A DNA stretch of 64,000 nucleotides from contig JAUNSJ010000004.1 of assembly GCA_030539295.1 (NCBI GenBank), forward strand, positions 62,001-126,000, given 5' to 3'. The stretch's first letter is position 1; every line of letters starts with the position of its first letter. The stretch is from Planctomycetia bacterium. Its GTDB lineage: Bacteria; Planctomycetota; Planctomycetia; Pirellulales; Thermoguttaceae. Shown here piece by piece: positions 52,256 through 61,962 of this stretch. The notes below the pieces were generated by a model. That model searched no databases, had not been told where the DNA came from, and saw only the letters and a program-made list of their open reading frames with translations. The position numbers were made by a program, and so were the translations under genes.

Positions 52256-54993
52256 AAGACCGATACAGCGACATGTTTGAAGATCACAGCTATGAAGAAC
52301 CGGCGGATGACCAGCCGGTCTACGACGACAGTGGCCGGGAACTGCGTGGCAAGCAGCGTAAAAAGTGGTTGCGCAAGATGCGTCGCGAGCAGCGTTCTCA
52401 ATATGGGGAAGAAGATTACGATTCGGACCAGTACGAGGGGAATGACAGTACGGATTCCCAGGGCGGGAGCGATTACGCAAATGAATCGGTTAACTACAGC
52501 GACTATGCGGACGACGCTCGCCAGCGGGCAAACGCTTCAGAAGAGGACTACGAAGAAGAGGCAAGCGGCGAATACGACGACGCGGATGAGGAAGAGGCCG
52601 ACCCCGACGAAGCCGGCTCCTCCTCCTCGGTTCACGACCAGCGGCGCGAAGAGATCGAGGAAGAGGACGAGCAGGACATTCCTGCCGACGCCTTCCAGGA
52701 AGAGTATCCGGCCGTTCCACTGCCCGGCGAAGCCAAAGCGGCCAAAAAGTCTAAAAAGATGAAAAAGCAGCGGTCCTGGAAGGTCAACTTCGCTCCGGTT
52801 ACGAACGGATTGCGTAAGGCGGGCCGCTGGTTCAAATCGCCTTTCGTCTGGATGAAGCGTGAACTTGCCGGCGGAGGCGACGGTGTGGAAGAAGCGGTTC
52901 AAAACGAATTCCAGTCGGTCGTCGCGAACGTGGCCGCGGACCCGGTTAAACAGGCTGGTCAGACGGAACCCCTGGCATCAGACTCTGAAAAGCCGGGCAA
53001 GTCCGACTCGGACGCGGGTGCCACTGCGACCGGCGGCAAAGGCAAGCTCCCGGCCTTTCTTGCCAAGAATCGGAACTGGCGGCGCATCGCCAAACATACG
53101 GCGATTACGGCCGCGGCTGTTTCCGCCGTGCTCGCTACCGGCTATACGGTAACGCTCCTGGTCTCCCATGGGAATCGCGACGAACAGGAGTCGGTGGAGA
53201 ACGGCGCGTCATCGAAAGAGGCCACGGAAATCTTTCAGGTGGCAGACGAAGCAGCGACGGACAGTAAGAATGCCGGGTCAGAACCCAAAAAACTTTTGGA
53301 CCGGTCGCAGCGCAACGTAGAGGAGATGAAAGAATCGCTCCCTCCCAAGCTGGCCGAAGTGCGAAAAGAGGCCGATGCCACCTTAACGAAACTCAAAGAC
53401 GCCGCGACGGAACTTAAGGATACGCTTGTAACCGGCCTCGAAAAACCGGATTTTCCTGACCCCGAGTCCAACGCAACGGATACCCCGCGTCCGGAAACCG
53501 CTCAATTTGGCAATCCGGACCCCATGAGCGACAAGGAGGCTGACTGGGCGCCCGATTTGAACTTCGCCCGTCAGGAATTGCCCGAGTCCACGGAACCTAT
53601 AAAGGACTTGGCCTCCGATGCCCACGAGAAGGTCGATTCCGCCCTTGAGACGGTCACCGACAGTGCCGATGAGGTTAAGACCAATCTCAATGCCGCACTT
53701 GATAACCTCGCGGACAAGGCAACATCAGCGCAAAATCAGGTCGACTCCGCACTGACGACAACACGAGATTCCATCGCAAACACAGCCACAGAACTTCAGG
53801 AAAAAGTAGAGTCCGGACTCAATACACTTACCGATAAAGCGACGGAAATTCAGCAAAATATCACTGGTGAGATAGACTCAACGGTTGACTCCTTGAAGCA
53901 GGGAGCCTCGGACCTCGCTGACCTCGCGCCGCGTACAATGTCCGTAGCGCCGGATCATGTGTCCGCGACTTTTGGTGAACCGGAGCAAGGAGTAACGTTA
54001 TCCCTGACGCCGCGGAAAGATGATGTGGAATCGTCGCCGGTCCCGGCCGCGTCCCCGGTTCCGACTGGTCTTGCGGCGGCTCCTTTAGCGTCGACCCCGG
54101 CGCCAAGTTCGGCTCCGGCCCCGGCCCCAGCGACCACCCTCCCTCTGGCCAATACGGCGACGTCTGTGCCGGCCGCGGCATCTCCTGACCCGCCTTCGTC
54201 GGCCCTCTCACTTGGTTCGTTAGCTCCGGTCGTGGAAAACGGAGCGGCTTCGACCGCGGCGCCGGCCCCGGCTTTTCCCAGCGTTGCGACTCCCGTCCCC
54301 GCGCCTGCCAGCCCTCTCTCGTTGGCGGCCGCGCCCCAGCAGTCGACGCCCGAACTGGTTCCGGCGGCACCTGTTGCCACAGGTACGACAGCGACTCCGA
54401 CCCCTGCCGCGACCTTGTCACTATCCGCAGCGGTGCCAAACGCCCCGTCGACCGGGTCAACAGCGGCGAGTCCTTTTCCGGGCGCGACCTATCCCAACAA
54501 GGGGACTCTTGCGGCAGCTCCCGTCCCCGTAGCTCCCGTAGCGACTGCTCCTGTCACGCCTGGCACACCCGTTTCCGGCATTACCTTGCCACAGGGGCCA
54601 CTCACGTCTTCGGCCAACGACCCGCATACCCAGGCAGCGGCAACATTCGCCCCCATGACCGGCAGTACGAACGCCTGGTCATCAACAACGACAGCCAACG
54701 TAGCAACCGGAACACCAGCGACTCTGCCACCGATGACTGGCGCGTCCAATGGTCCGGTGACCGCCGCACTGCCCGGCAGTGTGCCCGCAACTGCAACGGC
54801 GGCGTCTACTTCCGCGGCAGCTCCCAATCAGCGTACTCGAACCTACACGACCCAGGAAGGTGACAACCTGTTCACGATCGCCGAACGCGAATTAGGCAAT
54901 ATCAACCGGTGGCAGGAGATTCGCCAAATCAATAATTTGTCGCCTGGCACAAGTTATTTTGAGCCTGGTACTCAACTGCTGTTACCTTGGTGA
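52252..54993 (+). CDS. Large membrane-anchored LysM protein with helical repeat region
   Basis: A 913-residue protein translated by overlap with rsmH (ATGA). The first 180 residues are very acidic and Asp/Glu/Tyr rich. A membrane helix follows at about 280-305 (AITAAAVSAVLATGYTVTLLV). Next come about 270 residues of amphipathic helical repeats of the type ATELQEKVESGLNTLTDK, like apolipoprotein or LEA-type coils. A Pro/Ala-rich linker (about 600-860) precedes a C-terminal LysM domain (YTTQEGDNLFTIAERELGN to LLLPW). LysM binds peptidoglycan or chitin-like glycans. It takes the place of ftsL behind rsmH; its role is unknown, possibly envelope scaffolding. Confidence 0.7.
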   Translation: MKDRYSDMFEDHSYEEPADDQPVYDDSGRELRGKQRKKWLRKMRREQRSQYGEEDYDSDQYEGNDSTDSQGGSDYANESVNYSDYADDARQRANASEEDYEEEASGEYDDADEEEADPDEAGSSSSVHDQRREEIEEEDEQDIPADAFQEEYPAVPLPGEAKAAKKSKKMKKQRSWKVNFAPVTNGLRKAGRWFKSPFVWMKRELAGGGDGVEEAVQNEFQSVVANVAADPVKQAGQTEPLASDSEKPGKSDSDAGATATGGKGKLPAFLAKNRNWRRIAKHTAITAAAVSAVLATGYTVTLLVSHGNRDEQESVENGASSKEATEIFQVADEAATDSKNAGSEPKKLLDRSQRNVEEMKESLPPKLAEVRKEADATLTKLKDAATELKDTLVTGLEKPDFPDPESNATDTPRPETAQFGNPDPMSDKEADWAPDLNFARQELPESTEPIKDLASDAHEKVDSALETVTDSADEVKTNLNAALDNLADKATSAQNQVDSALTTTRDSIANTATELQEKVESGLNTLTDKATEIQQNITGEIDSTVDSLKQGASDLADLAPRTMSVAPDHVSATFGEPEQGVTLSLTPRKDDVESSPVPAASPVPTGLAAAPLASTPAPSSAPAPAPATTLPLANTATSVPAAASPDPPSSALSLGSLAPVVENGAASTAAPAPAFPSVATPVPAPASPLSLAAAPQQSTPELVPAAPVATGTTATPTPAATLSLSAAVPNAPSTGSTAASPFPGATYPNKGTLAAAPVPVAPVATAPVTPGTPVSGITLPQGPLTSSANDPHTQAAATFAPMTGSTNAWSSTTTANVATGTPATLPPMTGASNGPVTAALPGSVPATATAASTSAAAPNQRTRTYTTQEGDNLFTIAERELGNINRWQEIRQINNLSPGTSYFEPGTQLLLPW

Positions 54994-55018
54994 TCCATCC
55001 TAAGAGAGTAAAATTTTC

Positions 55019-56116
55019 ATGAGTTCATTTCTCAAGAAACCATTGATTACCCTGCTGAAACTGGGGCTGGTGGTCGCCATTTTTGTTTGGCTCTTTCAGC
55101 GGGCGTTCAGCGACGACGTCTTTGAAAAGATTGCGGAGCAGTCGCCAAACTATTGGGCCCTTATTCCGATCGCGTTTAGCCTGAATTTGATTACGGTTCT
55201 GCTCACGTTCTATCGATGGCGTGCCTTGGTGCGGGTCTTGGGTATACCTCTTAAGACGCGAGAGATGTATCGATATGGAATTTTGGGCTATGTAATAAAC
55301 TTTGCGCCTATGGGTATGGTCGGAGGCGACGCGGTTAAGGCCTGGCTCACCGCGCGCCAGTATCAAGGTTCTTCGGATAAGGCTTTTGCCAGTGTCATCA
55401 TGGACCGCATGATCGGCGTCTATGTTATGTTTGTTATGGGCGGCGTCATGGCCGTGGCGTCCGGTTTTATTTACGAAGAGGCCTATGAAGCACGTTTCGC
55501 GGTTGCTGCGGCCTTTACGCTCATTGCCATAACAACGGTTCTGTTTGCTCTTGTCCTGGTCCCATCCTCATCTCGCGGCTGGCGCTGTGCCCTCTTGGGG
55601 GCTTTGCCGTGGGTTGGTCGCCCCTTTCGCAAACTTATGGAGGAGGCCCTACAGATTTACCGTCAGTATCCCGGGACTCTGCTGTACGCCTTTCTGTTGA
55701 CTATTGGTGTGCACCTTGTTTTTTCCGTTGCCATTTATTATACGTCCTTGAGTCTGTTTGGTTATACAACGTCTCTGGCCCAACATTTCACACTGGCTCC
55801 GCTTGCGAACCTCAGTTCGATTATTCCACTGTCCGCCGGTCCGCTTGAGTATTGTCTGGATGTGCTTTATCCGCTCTTTGCGATCGAGGGGCACGAGCCT
55901 TACAAGGCGGGCTACGGGGCCATCGTCGGACTGTGCTATCGACTGGTAACGTCGCTACTGGCCTTAGTGGGGTGCGTCTATTATTTAATGAGTCGCGATG
56001 AAGTTTCCGCCGCGATGCGAAGTATGCAAACGGAGCAGTCGCAGAGTGAAGTCCCGCCTGAACCTTCCACGTTTCAGGACGAGTCCCCGGCCGAGTCGGG
56101 AGGGCACTCCGCATGA
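55019..56116 (+). CDS. Flippase-like integral membrane protein (UPF0104/LPG-synthase type)
   Basis: A 365-residue protein with about eight membrane helices, matching the lysylphosphatidylglycerol-synthase-like flippase domain family. NFAPMGMVGGDAVKAWL and SVIMDRMIGVYVMFVMGG are the typical conserved segments. It lacks the aminoacyl-transferase domain of MprF, so it probably moves a lipid or lipid-linked glycan across the membrane. Its stop overlaps the next gene start by four bases (ATGA), suggesting cotranscription with the metal ABC permease. Substrate unknown. Confidence 0.75.
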   Translation: MSSFLKKPLITLLKLGLVVAIFVWLFQRAFSDDVFEKIAEQSPNYWALIPIAFSLNLITVLLTFYRWRALVRVLGIPLKTREMYRYGILGYVINFAPMGMVGGDAVKAWLTARQYQGSSDKAFASVIMDRMIGVYVMFVMGGVMAVASGFIYEEAYEARFAVAAAFTLIAITTVLFALVLVPSSSRGWRCALLGALPWVGRPFRKLMEEALQIYRQYPGTLLYAFLLTIGVHLVFSVAIYYTSLSLFGYTTSLAQHFTLAPLANLSSIIPLSAGPLEYCLDVLYPLFAIEGHEPYKAGYGAIVGLCYRLVTSLLALVGCVYYLMSRDEVSAAMRSMQTEQSQSEVPPEPSTFQDESPAESGGHSA

Positions 56117-57009
56117 TATCCGATATTCTGTTTTTGCCGGAGTTCGCTTTTTTGCGTATGGCCTTTCTGCTCTCGGCGATAGCGAGTGTGACTTTTGGCC
56201 TGATTGGAACCTTTGTCGTTGTGCGTCGCATTGGTTATATGGCAGGTGCCCTTTCTCATTGTGCCTTTGGTGGCGTGGGAATCGGGCTGTGGTTTATCCA
56301 GTCACTCATTGTTGGCAGTTGTGGGCTGCGACTTCTCATTCCCAATGACGAACTTCGCAATAAGCTTGCCGCGCGACTCGACCCGGTGCTCTTTGCCGTC
56401 ATGACCGCCGTTCTCTGCTCACTGCTCATTGGCTGGATTCGGCGTAAGGCCGGGGAACGTGAAGATACGCTCATCGGAATTCTGTGGTCGGTTGGCATGG
56501 CCATCGGTCTGCTCTTCCTGGACCGGACCGCCGGTTACGTCGCTGTTACCGGCTATTTGTTCGGCGATATTCTGCTGATTTCGCACACGGACCTTATTAT
56601 TACCACCGCACTGTCGGCTACGGTCTTGCTTCTGACTTGTCTCTTCTTTCATCCGCTGGAGGCCATCTGTTTCGACGAAGAATACGCACGACTCCGCAAC
56701 ATTCCCGTAGACGTCTACAATCAGCTTCTGCTCGTGCTTATTGCCATGTCGGTTGTGCTCATGCTCCGCATTGTTGGCATGGTCCTGGTTATTGCCATGT
56801 TGACCATACCGGCGGCAACAGCGGCGCGTTTTACACGCCGGCTTGGGCCTATGATTGTTTTGGCCATTCTGTTCTGTTTCGCGGCCAGTTGGATAGGTAT
56901 TCTGCTCAGTTACCTGCTCAATTTTTCTTCCGGTCCCATGATTATCATGACGACAGCCCTGTTCTACGTTCTCTCTTCCGTGCGAATCAGGCGACGTCGA
57001 CCCCGTTGA
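56113..57009 (+). CDS. Metal ABC transporter permease (ZnuB/MntB family)
   Basis: A 298-residue permease with about nine membrane helices. The start LPEFAFLRMAFLLSAIASVTFGLIG and the ALSHCAFGGVGIG segment resemble the ZnuB/MntB/TroC family (ABC-3), in which a His in this helix lies near the metal path. GYLFGDILLISHTDL in the middle fits the family. It has no adjacent ATPase or binding protein; the partners must be elsewhere. It overlaps the flippase-like gene by four bases. Zinc, manganese or iron cannot be distinguished. Confidence 0.85.
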   Translation: MISDILFLPEFAFLRMAFLLSAIASVTFGLIGTFVVVRRIGYMAGALSHCAFGGVGIGLWFIQSLIVGSCGLRLLIPNDELRNKLAARLDPVLFAVMTAVLCSLLIGWIRRKAGEREDTLIGILWSVGMAIGLLFLDRTAGYVAVTGYLFGDILLISHTDLIITTALSATVLLLTCLFFHPLEAICFDEEYARLRNIPVDVYNQLLLVLIAMSVVLMLRIVGMVLVIAMLTIPAATAARFTRRLGPMIVLAILFCFAASWIGILLSYLLNFSSGPMIIMTTALFYVLSSVRIRRRRPR

Positions 57010-57062
57010 AAAATAGACGTCCGGATTCAAGGCATACGGCCCGCATGCAGGAAATGTCGTTA

Positions 57063-59663
57063 CTATTCCGGAATGATTGTATTGGTCCGTGGCCGACGAA
57101 ACGTTTGTATGCGCGACCCGCGGTCATTCATTATGAGCCGGAACCATCCGTCTTCCAGTGTACTGAAAACGGGGCAGGAGCTTTGACGACGCAGTGCCGC
57201 ACGGGCGGCCTCGTCCCGAACAAGAGTCCCATCACAAATCATAAGAGACCGAGGCCGTCCCCATTCCAAAAGCGAGTTCAAATTCAGCGACTTACCACCA
57301 TGATGTGGAACGAACAAGGCAGTAAGAGGAGGCGTTGGCCTGTGCAAAAAGTGCACTTCCGAACTGTTTAAATCACCGGTCAGCAGCACACGGTGAGTCT
57401 CATGTTGGAAATGGACGACCATGGAAACAGCATTCGAGTCTTCCGGGTCTACATCAGACTCCCGGTCAATTTCCGGATGCAGGACAGTGCATTGCGGAAA
57501 ATTCCAGGCGGCAAACGTATCGCCTCGCACAACGTTCGCGACAGGAATCTCAAACTCTTTTAACAGGGCTTCTAAAAGGTCAAGATTCTCATGCTTCTTG
57601 CGAAACATGTACGGCGTGACAAGCACCTGACGCACTCGCACGCGACGAAACAGTTCCCCGCAACCGTTGTAATGGTCACTGTCAGCGTGAGAGAGAACAA
57701 GAAGGTCAAGCGACAGCCGACCTTGCCGCCATAAGGCTTGTGCCGCCAGCTCACCCGCTCGATCACCTTGTGAAAAACTTCCGCAATCATAAAGCATATT
57801 GCGACCGTCAGGCGTCGTAATGAGAATCGCCTGACCATGTCCCACGGCCAGAACTTCCACCGTCGCTTCCTTATGCCTGGCACGCATATGACCCGTGACG
57901 AAATAACTGCTCATGCCTGCTGTGAGCCAAATCAACATCAGAGCTATCACGACCGAGCGGCGCGGACGTACCGACGGATACAGCGCGAAGATAATCAGTC
58001 CTGTGTAAAAGACCAAACACCACCAGGCAGGCAAGCCCGGCAGAAAGCAATAGCCGTACGGAACATTCTGCGCCGCGTGCAGAAGCCATAACAGAAAGTT
58101 GAATCCGAACTCCACGCCTGTGGCAAAAACAGGACAGAGAATCGGACAGAGCCAGCCGGCAATCATGAGCGCAAAGCCACTTACCAGTCCCAAGGTCATC
58201 GGCAACCACAGCAGAGGATTAATCAGCATGGCCACAGGCGTAAACAGGTTCGTATATAAAAGAATCAAAGGAACAAGGACCAGCCAAATAAGGCAATTCA
58301 ACTTTAACAGGCCGGTCCCCTGTTCCCGAACCCGGTACAACCGACCACGCCAGCCAGACTGCGCCCGGAGAAGTCGGGCAAGAACGAGTCGACGCTCCGC
58401 TCGCGATTGCGCTCGCCCTTCCTCCTCGTGTGCGGACTCGTCCGAAATTCCCAGACGCAACGGCGATCGGTAGATGAGTACTCCTGTCGCCAAAAAGGAA
58501 AGCTGCGTACCAAACTGAAATAGCTCACCCGGCGAGATTAACAGAATGAAAAGACCCGCCGCGCAGAGCGCATTCATTCCCTGTCCCTGACGCCGAATAA
58601 GACTGCCCAGACAGTAAGCGACCAGCACGGCCATCGCCCGCAATACCGGCGGCTTCATGTCCGTCAGCAAGACATAAAACAGCATACCGGCCAGCAGGAG
58701 TATAACCAGCGGGCGCCGTGCGAATCCCAAACCACGAAGCAGGAGCGAGGCAAATCCGGCGACCAGAGTCAAATGCATACCAGAAATAGCCAGCAGGTGC
58801 ACCGTCCCGGTATAGCGAAAGATGTCCTGTGTCTCATCGTCAAGATCACTGCGCAGACCGAGCAGCATGGCCTTGGCCAGACCACTCGTTTGTGGCGTCA
58901 GGAAACGGTCGAATGTCTCCGAGGCCATCTTGCGACAGGCATCGAAAAGACGAAAGATCGAGACCTCGCTCTCCTCCTTCAAAATTTCTATCCCGTCGCT
59001 GGATGCCACGGATAACCGGACAAGAACACGGCGCGTTCGCCACGAGAATTCCCGATTCCAGTCATAGGGATTCGACGGCGGCAGAATTCGTGAAAAGCGC
59101 CCTTTAAGCCGAATTGGTACACCTGTTGTTAGTCGCGTGAAGTCACCGTCTACTGCCACGAGAATGCGGCCGCTCGCCCGTTCCCAATCAAATCCGTTGC
59201 GGATCCTTTTGACCTCGGCTATGAAAGTCGTTGTCGACTCCTGCTCCAAAGGCGGGGTAAAGCTCGTTGCACGCGGCCGACGCAGTTGCGGCATATCGAC
59301 GACAACGGCATCTGCCACAAGCGGTACGAAATCACGCGATGCCTTGTGTACAATATGCTCACGGGGATAGAGATCCAGTTTTAATGTCGACCACAACGCG
59401 AAGAAGACCGCAATGGCGGTAAGGAACGACATCGTCGCACCAAAATTGCACAAGCGTACCAGCAGCGGAATTGTATCGCTTCTCCTCTTGTGGTCGTTCC
59501 AACGGCAGTAAAAAATGAACAGAAGATAAACACTCATTACGGCAAAGAAGAGACAGACAAGCCGCGGCGCGGTTACCGGACAGACGGACCAAAAAATAAT
59601 CCCCACAACCGCCGCGGACAAAATTGTTGCCATGGGATTGGGGGGATTATTGCGGAACGTCAT
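57063..59663 (-). CDS. comEC: ComEC/Rec2-type DNA uptake protein
   Basis: An 866-residue membrane protein. N-terminal helices precede the competence domain (TGTVHLLAISGMHLTLVAGF and the following helices). The C-terminal metallo-beta-lactamase domain is present, with SHADSDHYNG (H-x-D-x-D-H) and HHGGKSLN near the end. It forms the channel through which single-stranded DNA enters, with the nuclease-like domain degrading or threading the other strand. Its ATG at 59663 lies 16 bases after yebC on the same strand. No comEA is visible nearby. Confidence 0.9.
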   Translation of the reverse strand: MTFRNNPPNPMATILSAAVVGIIFWSVCPVTAPRLVCLFFAVMSVYLLFIFYCRWNDHKRRSDTIPLLVRLCNFGATMSFLTAIAVFFALWSTLKLDLYPREHIVHKASRDFVPLVADAVVVDMPQLRRPRATSFTPPLEQESTTTFIAEVKRIRNGFDWERASGRILVAVDGDFTRLTTGVPIRLKGRFSRILPPSNPYDWNREFSWRTRRVLVRLSVASSDGIEILKEESEVSIFRLFDACRKMASETFDRFLTPQTSGLAKAMLLGLRSDLDDETQDIFRYTGTVHLLAISGMHLTLVAGFASLLLRGLGFARRPLVILLLAGMLFYVLLTDMKPPVLRAMAVLVAYCLGSLIRRQGQGMNALCAAGLFILLISPGELFQFGTQLSFLATGVLIYRSPLRLGISDESAHEEEGRAQSRAERRLVLARLLRAQSGWRGRLYRVREQGTGLLKLNCLIWLVLVPLILLYTNLFTPVAMLINPLLWLPMTLGLVSGFALMIAGWLCPILCPVFATGVEFGFNFLLWLLHAAQNVPYGYCFLPGLPAWWCLVFYTGLIIFALYPSVRPRRSVVIALMLIWLTAGMSSYFVTGHMRARHKEATVEVLAVGHGQAILITTPDGRNMLYDCGSFSQGDRAGELAAQALWRQGRLSLDLLVLSHADSDHYNGCGELFRRVRVRQVLVTPYMFRKKHENLDLLEALLKEFEIPVANVVRGDTFAAWNFPQCTVLHPEIDRESDVDPEDSNAVSMVVHFQHETHRVLLTGDLNSSEVHFLHRPTPPLTALFVPHHGGKSLNLNSLLEWGRPRSLMICDGTLVRDEAARAALRRQSSCPVFSTLEDGWFRLIMNDRGSRIQTFRRPRTNTIIPE

Positions 59664-59679
59664 GAACTTGCCGTGAGGG

Positions 59680-60435
59680 TTATTCGTCTTCCAATTGTGC
59701 CATTAACTCGTCGGATATGTTAAAATTGGAAGCCACGGTCTGGATATCTTCATGTTCGTCGAGCGCCTCCATGAGCTTGAGAACGCGTCGGGCGTCGCCA
59801 GGGTCCGTAACGTCTACGGTGTCCTTCGGGACCATGTTGATTTCCGAATGCGACGGATGAATATTCGCCTTTTCCAACGCACCTGCCACCTGGTCAAAAA
59901 CGTCGGGAGCACAGGTCATTTCGTAGGAATCGTCCTGAAGAACGACGTCCTCGGCGCCACACTCCAAGGCAAGTTCCATCATTTGCTCTTCGTCTCTGCC
60001 CTCGGCCGGAATCTCGAAAATTCCCTTCTTATCGAAATTCCAGGAGACGCAGCCGGAAGCGCCAAGCTTACCGCCACAAACTTCAAATATTTTGCGAATT
60101 TCCGGGGCTGTTCGATTCCGATTATCGGTCACCCCCGCGGCGACAAAAGCCACGCCGGCCACGCCATAACCTTCATAGACCACTTCTTCCAGTTCGACGG
60201 GGTCCAATTCGCCGGTCCCTCGCTTAATCGCCCTGGCTATGTTGTCCTTCGGTAAACTGACCGCCTTCGCTTCTTCCAGTGCCTGACGCAGACGTATGTT
60301 ATTATCCGGATCGCCCCCGCCATGCTTTGCCGCAATGATTATCGCTTTCGACAGCTTACTCCACAGCTTGCCTCGCTTGGCATCGACGAGCGCTTTTTTA
60401 TGTTTAATTCCTGCCCAATGGGAATGACCAGACAT
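59680..60435 (-). CDS. YebC/TACO1-family regulator
   Basis: A 251-residue member of the YebC family. The N-terminus SGHSHWAGIKHKKALVDAKRGK is diagnostic, followed by NIRLRQALEEAKAVSLPKDNI. The ATG at 60435 follows AGGAGA; an upstream frame would add 18 unsupported residues. Members act as transcriptional regulators (PmpR) or assist translation of polyproline stretches, as reported for TACO1/YebC. The gene stands directly upstream of comEC. Confidence 0.93.
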   Translation of the reverse strand: MSGHSHWAGIKHKKALVDAKRGKLWSKLSKAIIIAAKHGGGDPDNNIRLRQALEEAKAVSLPKDNIARAIKRGTGELDPVELEEVVYEGYGVAGVAFVAAGVTDNRNRTAPEIRKIFEVCGGKLGASGCVSWNFDKKGIFEIPAEGRDEEQMMELALECGAEDVVLQDDSYEMTCAPDVFDQVAGALEKANIHPSHSEINMVPKDTVDVTDPGDARRVLKLMEALDEHEDIQTVASNFNISDELMAQLEDE

Positions 60436-60509
60436 CGTATCTATTCTCCTTCCGTATCGTCCGGCCCCTGACAACAAGGGACCGCTCAATGCATATTAAT
60501 TTTCTTCTG

Positions 60510-61955
60510 TTATCGTGGTTTCTTCTGTTGCAACTTTTTTACAGGCGATACCTTGGCATTGACCTCGGAAGAGGAATCTCTGGAACCAGACGCTTTTTTC
60601 GCAATCTCTTTACTCCGGACGGCAACACCCTTGGGACCTGTCTTTTTAACGCCTTGGGGCACAGGTTCCGGGTTGGGAGGTTCGGCCGCAGCGGGGGTCC
60701 GACGACGGCCTTCAACCACTTTCTTTACGGGGTGTTTCGACGGCTTGGGCGGCGTATCCGCGCTTTTTGCATGGGACTTCTCCCTGGGGGCGTCCGAAAC
60801 GGGACGTTTACTTTCGGGGGACGCCTTCTTAACTGATTTTGCGGGCGACGCACTCTTGGCAGAATCGGAATGTTCTTTGGTGCCTTTTTCCGTCTTGCCA
60901 GACTTCGGAGTTTTCTCCGTCTTCTCGCTTGCCTTGCCTGCGGCCTTCGACGACTTTCCTGACACGGATTCGCTCTTCTTCGATGCCATGGGAGCGGAGG
61001 TCATCTTGTCTGGCTGAAGGTCAATGCGTTCGTCGAGCGGGTCGATGAGCGAGTCGGCCAAAACGGAATCGTCATAGACACCAGGCTCTTCGTCGAAGGG
61101 TTCGTCGTCATCGTCATCAAGTTTATCAATTACGGGGTCCTCGTCAAGCTGCTCGTTGAGCAGGTCGAGTTCGTCGACAAAAGGCACAAACGGGAAAGAT
61201 TTTTGCTTGCGTTCGTTTCGCATGACCTCTCGGGCAATGAGTACCGGGTCGGTCACTTCATCGGACTCCACGAGGGGCACCCAACTCCGCTGTCGTACTT
61301 TCGGATCAATGGTTTCGAGACAAACGCGAACCGAGTCCGACTCCGGGTCCATCATAAGCTCGGCCCCCAATTCATGTAACAGGGAGAAGAACTGTAAGCG
61401 ATCGGACTGCGTAAAGGCATTGGCCAGACCCGGTGCCGCTTCGTGGTTCGTTTCGTCGACTTCAATCAGGTCTAAAAGGCGCAAGACACGCTTCATGCCT
61501 TCATCGAGTGGAATGTCCAGCATCTTAAAGACGAGAGAACTCGTTGCGTCGGAAATGAAATGGGTCGTAAAAGGAATGGACTCCAAAAAGGTCTTCAGTT
61601 CCGCCTGGCCCTGGGCACGATATTCCTCCAGGTCAAATTTATAAATGTTTTCAAAAAGCCATTGCAGGGTCCGTCGGATACGCTCGCCCACTTTGTTCGG
61701 TTCGAAAATACCCGGAAAGACCTCACCCAATTCCGCCGCGGTCGAAACACGGATCTCATTCCAGTCGATAAAATACTCTTCCAGTGTCTTGAGGCACCGA
61801 TTTGACACAACGATGGACGAGTTTTCCAGGAACATGGCATAGATCAACATTTCCAGTACTTCACAACTTCGCTCGGGAGTTGCCGGACATGTGGAATACC
61901 GCTTCTGCAGGGTCGTAAACAGGGTCTTATAGGTTTTGCGATGCGATGATACCAT
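60510..61955 (-). CDS. Divergent endonuclease-III-like protein with low-complexity tail
   Basis: A 481-residue protein between rbfA and yebC. The first 210 residues follow the helical layout of the endonuclease III (HhH-GPD) family: EVLEMLIYAMFLENSSIVV corresponds to the LLIAVLLSAQ-type helix, and LKTFLESIPFTTHFISDA to the helix-hairpin-helix. The catalytic Lys of the hairpin is replaced here, so glycosylase activity is doubtful, though an Asp is kept in MLDIPLDEGMKRVLRLL. No Fe-S cysteines are visible. The C-terminal 200 residues are Lys/Ser/Pro rich and likely disordered. A structural or regulatory DNA or RNA binding role is possible. Confidence 0.5.
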   Translation of the reverse strand: MVSSHRKTYKTLFTTLQKRYSTCPATPERSCEVLEMLIYAMFLENSSIVVSNRCLKTLEEYFIDWNEIRVSTAAELGEVFPGIFEPNKVGERIRRTLQWLFENIYKFDLEEYRAQGQAELKTFLESIPFTTHFISDATSSLVFKMLDIPLDEGMKRVLRLLDLIEVDETNHEAAPGLANAFTQSDRLQFFSLLHELGAELMMDPESDSVRVCLETIDPKVRQRSWVPLVESDEVTDPVLIAREVMRNERKQKSFPFVPFVDELDLLNEQLDEDPVIDKLDDDDDEPFDEEPGVYDDSVLADSLIDPLDERIDLQPDKMTSAPMASKKSESVSGKSSKAAGKASEKTEKTPKSGKTEKGTKEHSDSAKSASPAKSVKKASPESKRPVSDAPREKSHAKSADTPPKPSKHPVKKVVEGRRRTPAAAEPPNPEPVPQGVKKTGPKGVAVRSKEIAKKASGSRDSSSEVNAKVSPVKKLQQKKPR

Positions 61956-61962
61956 GGTTCTC

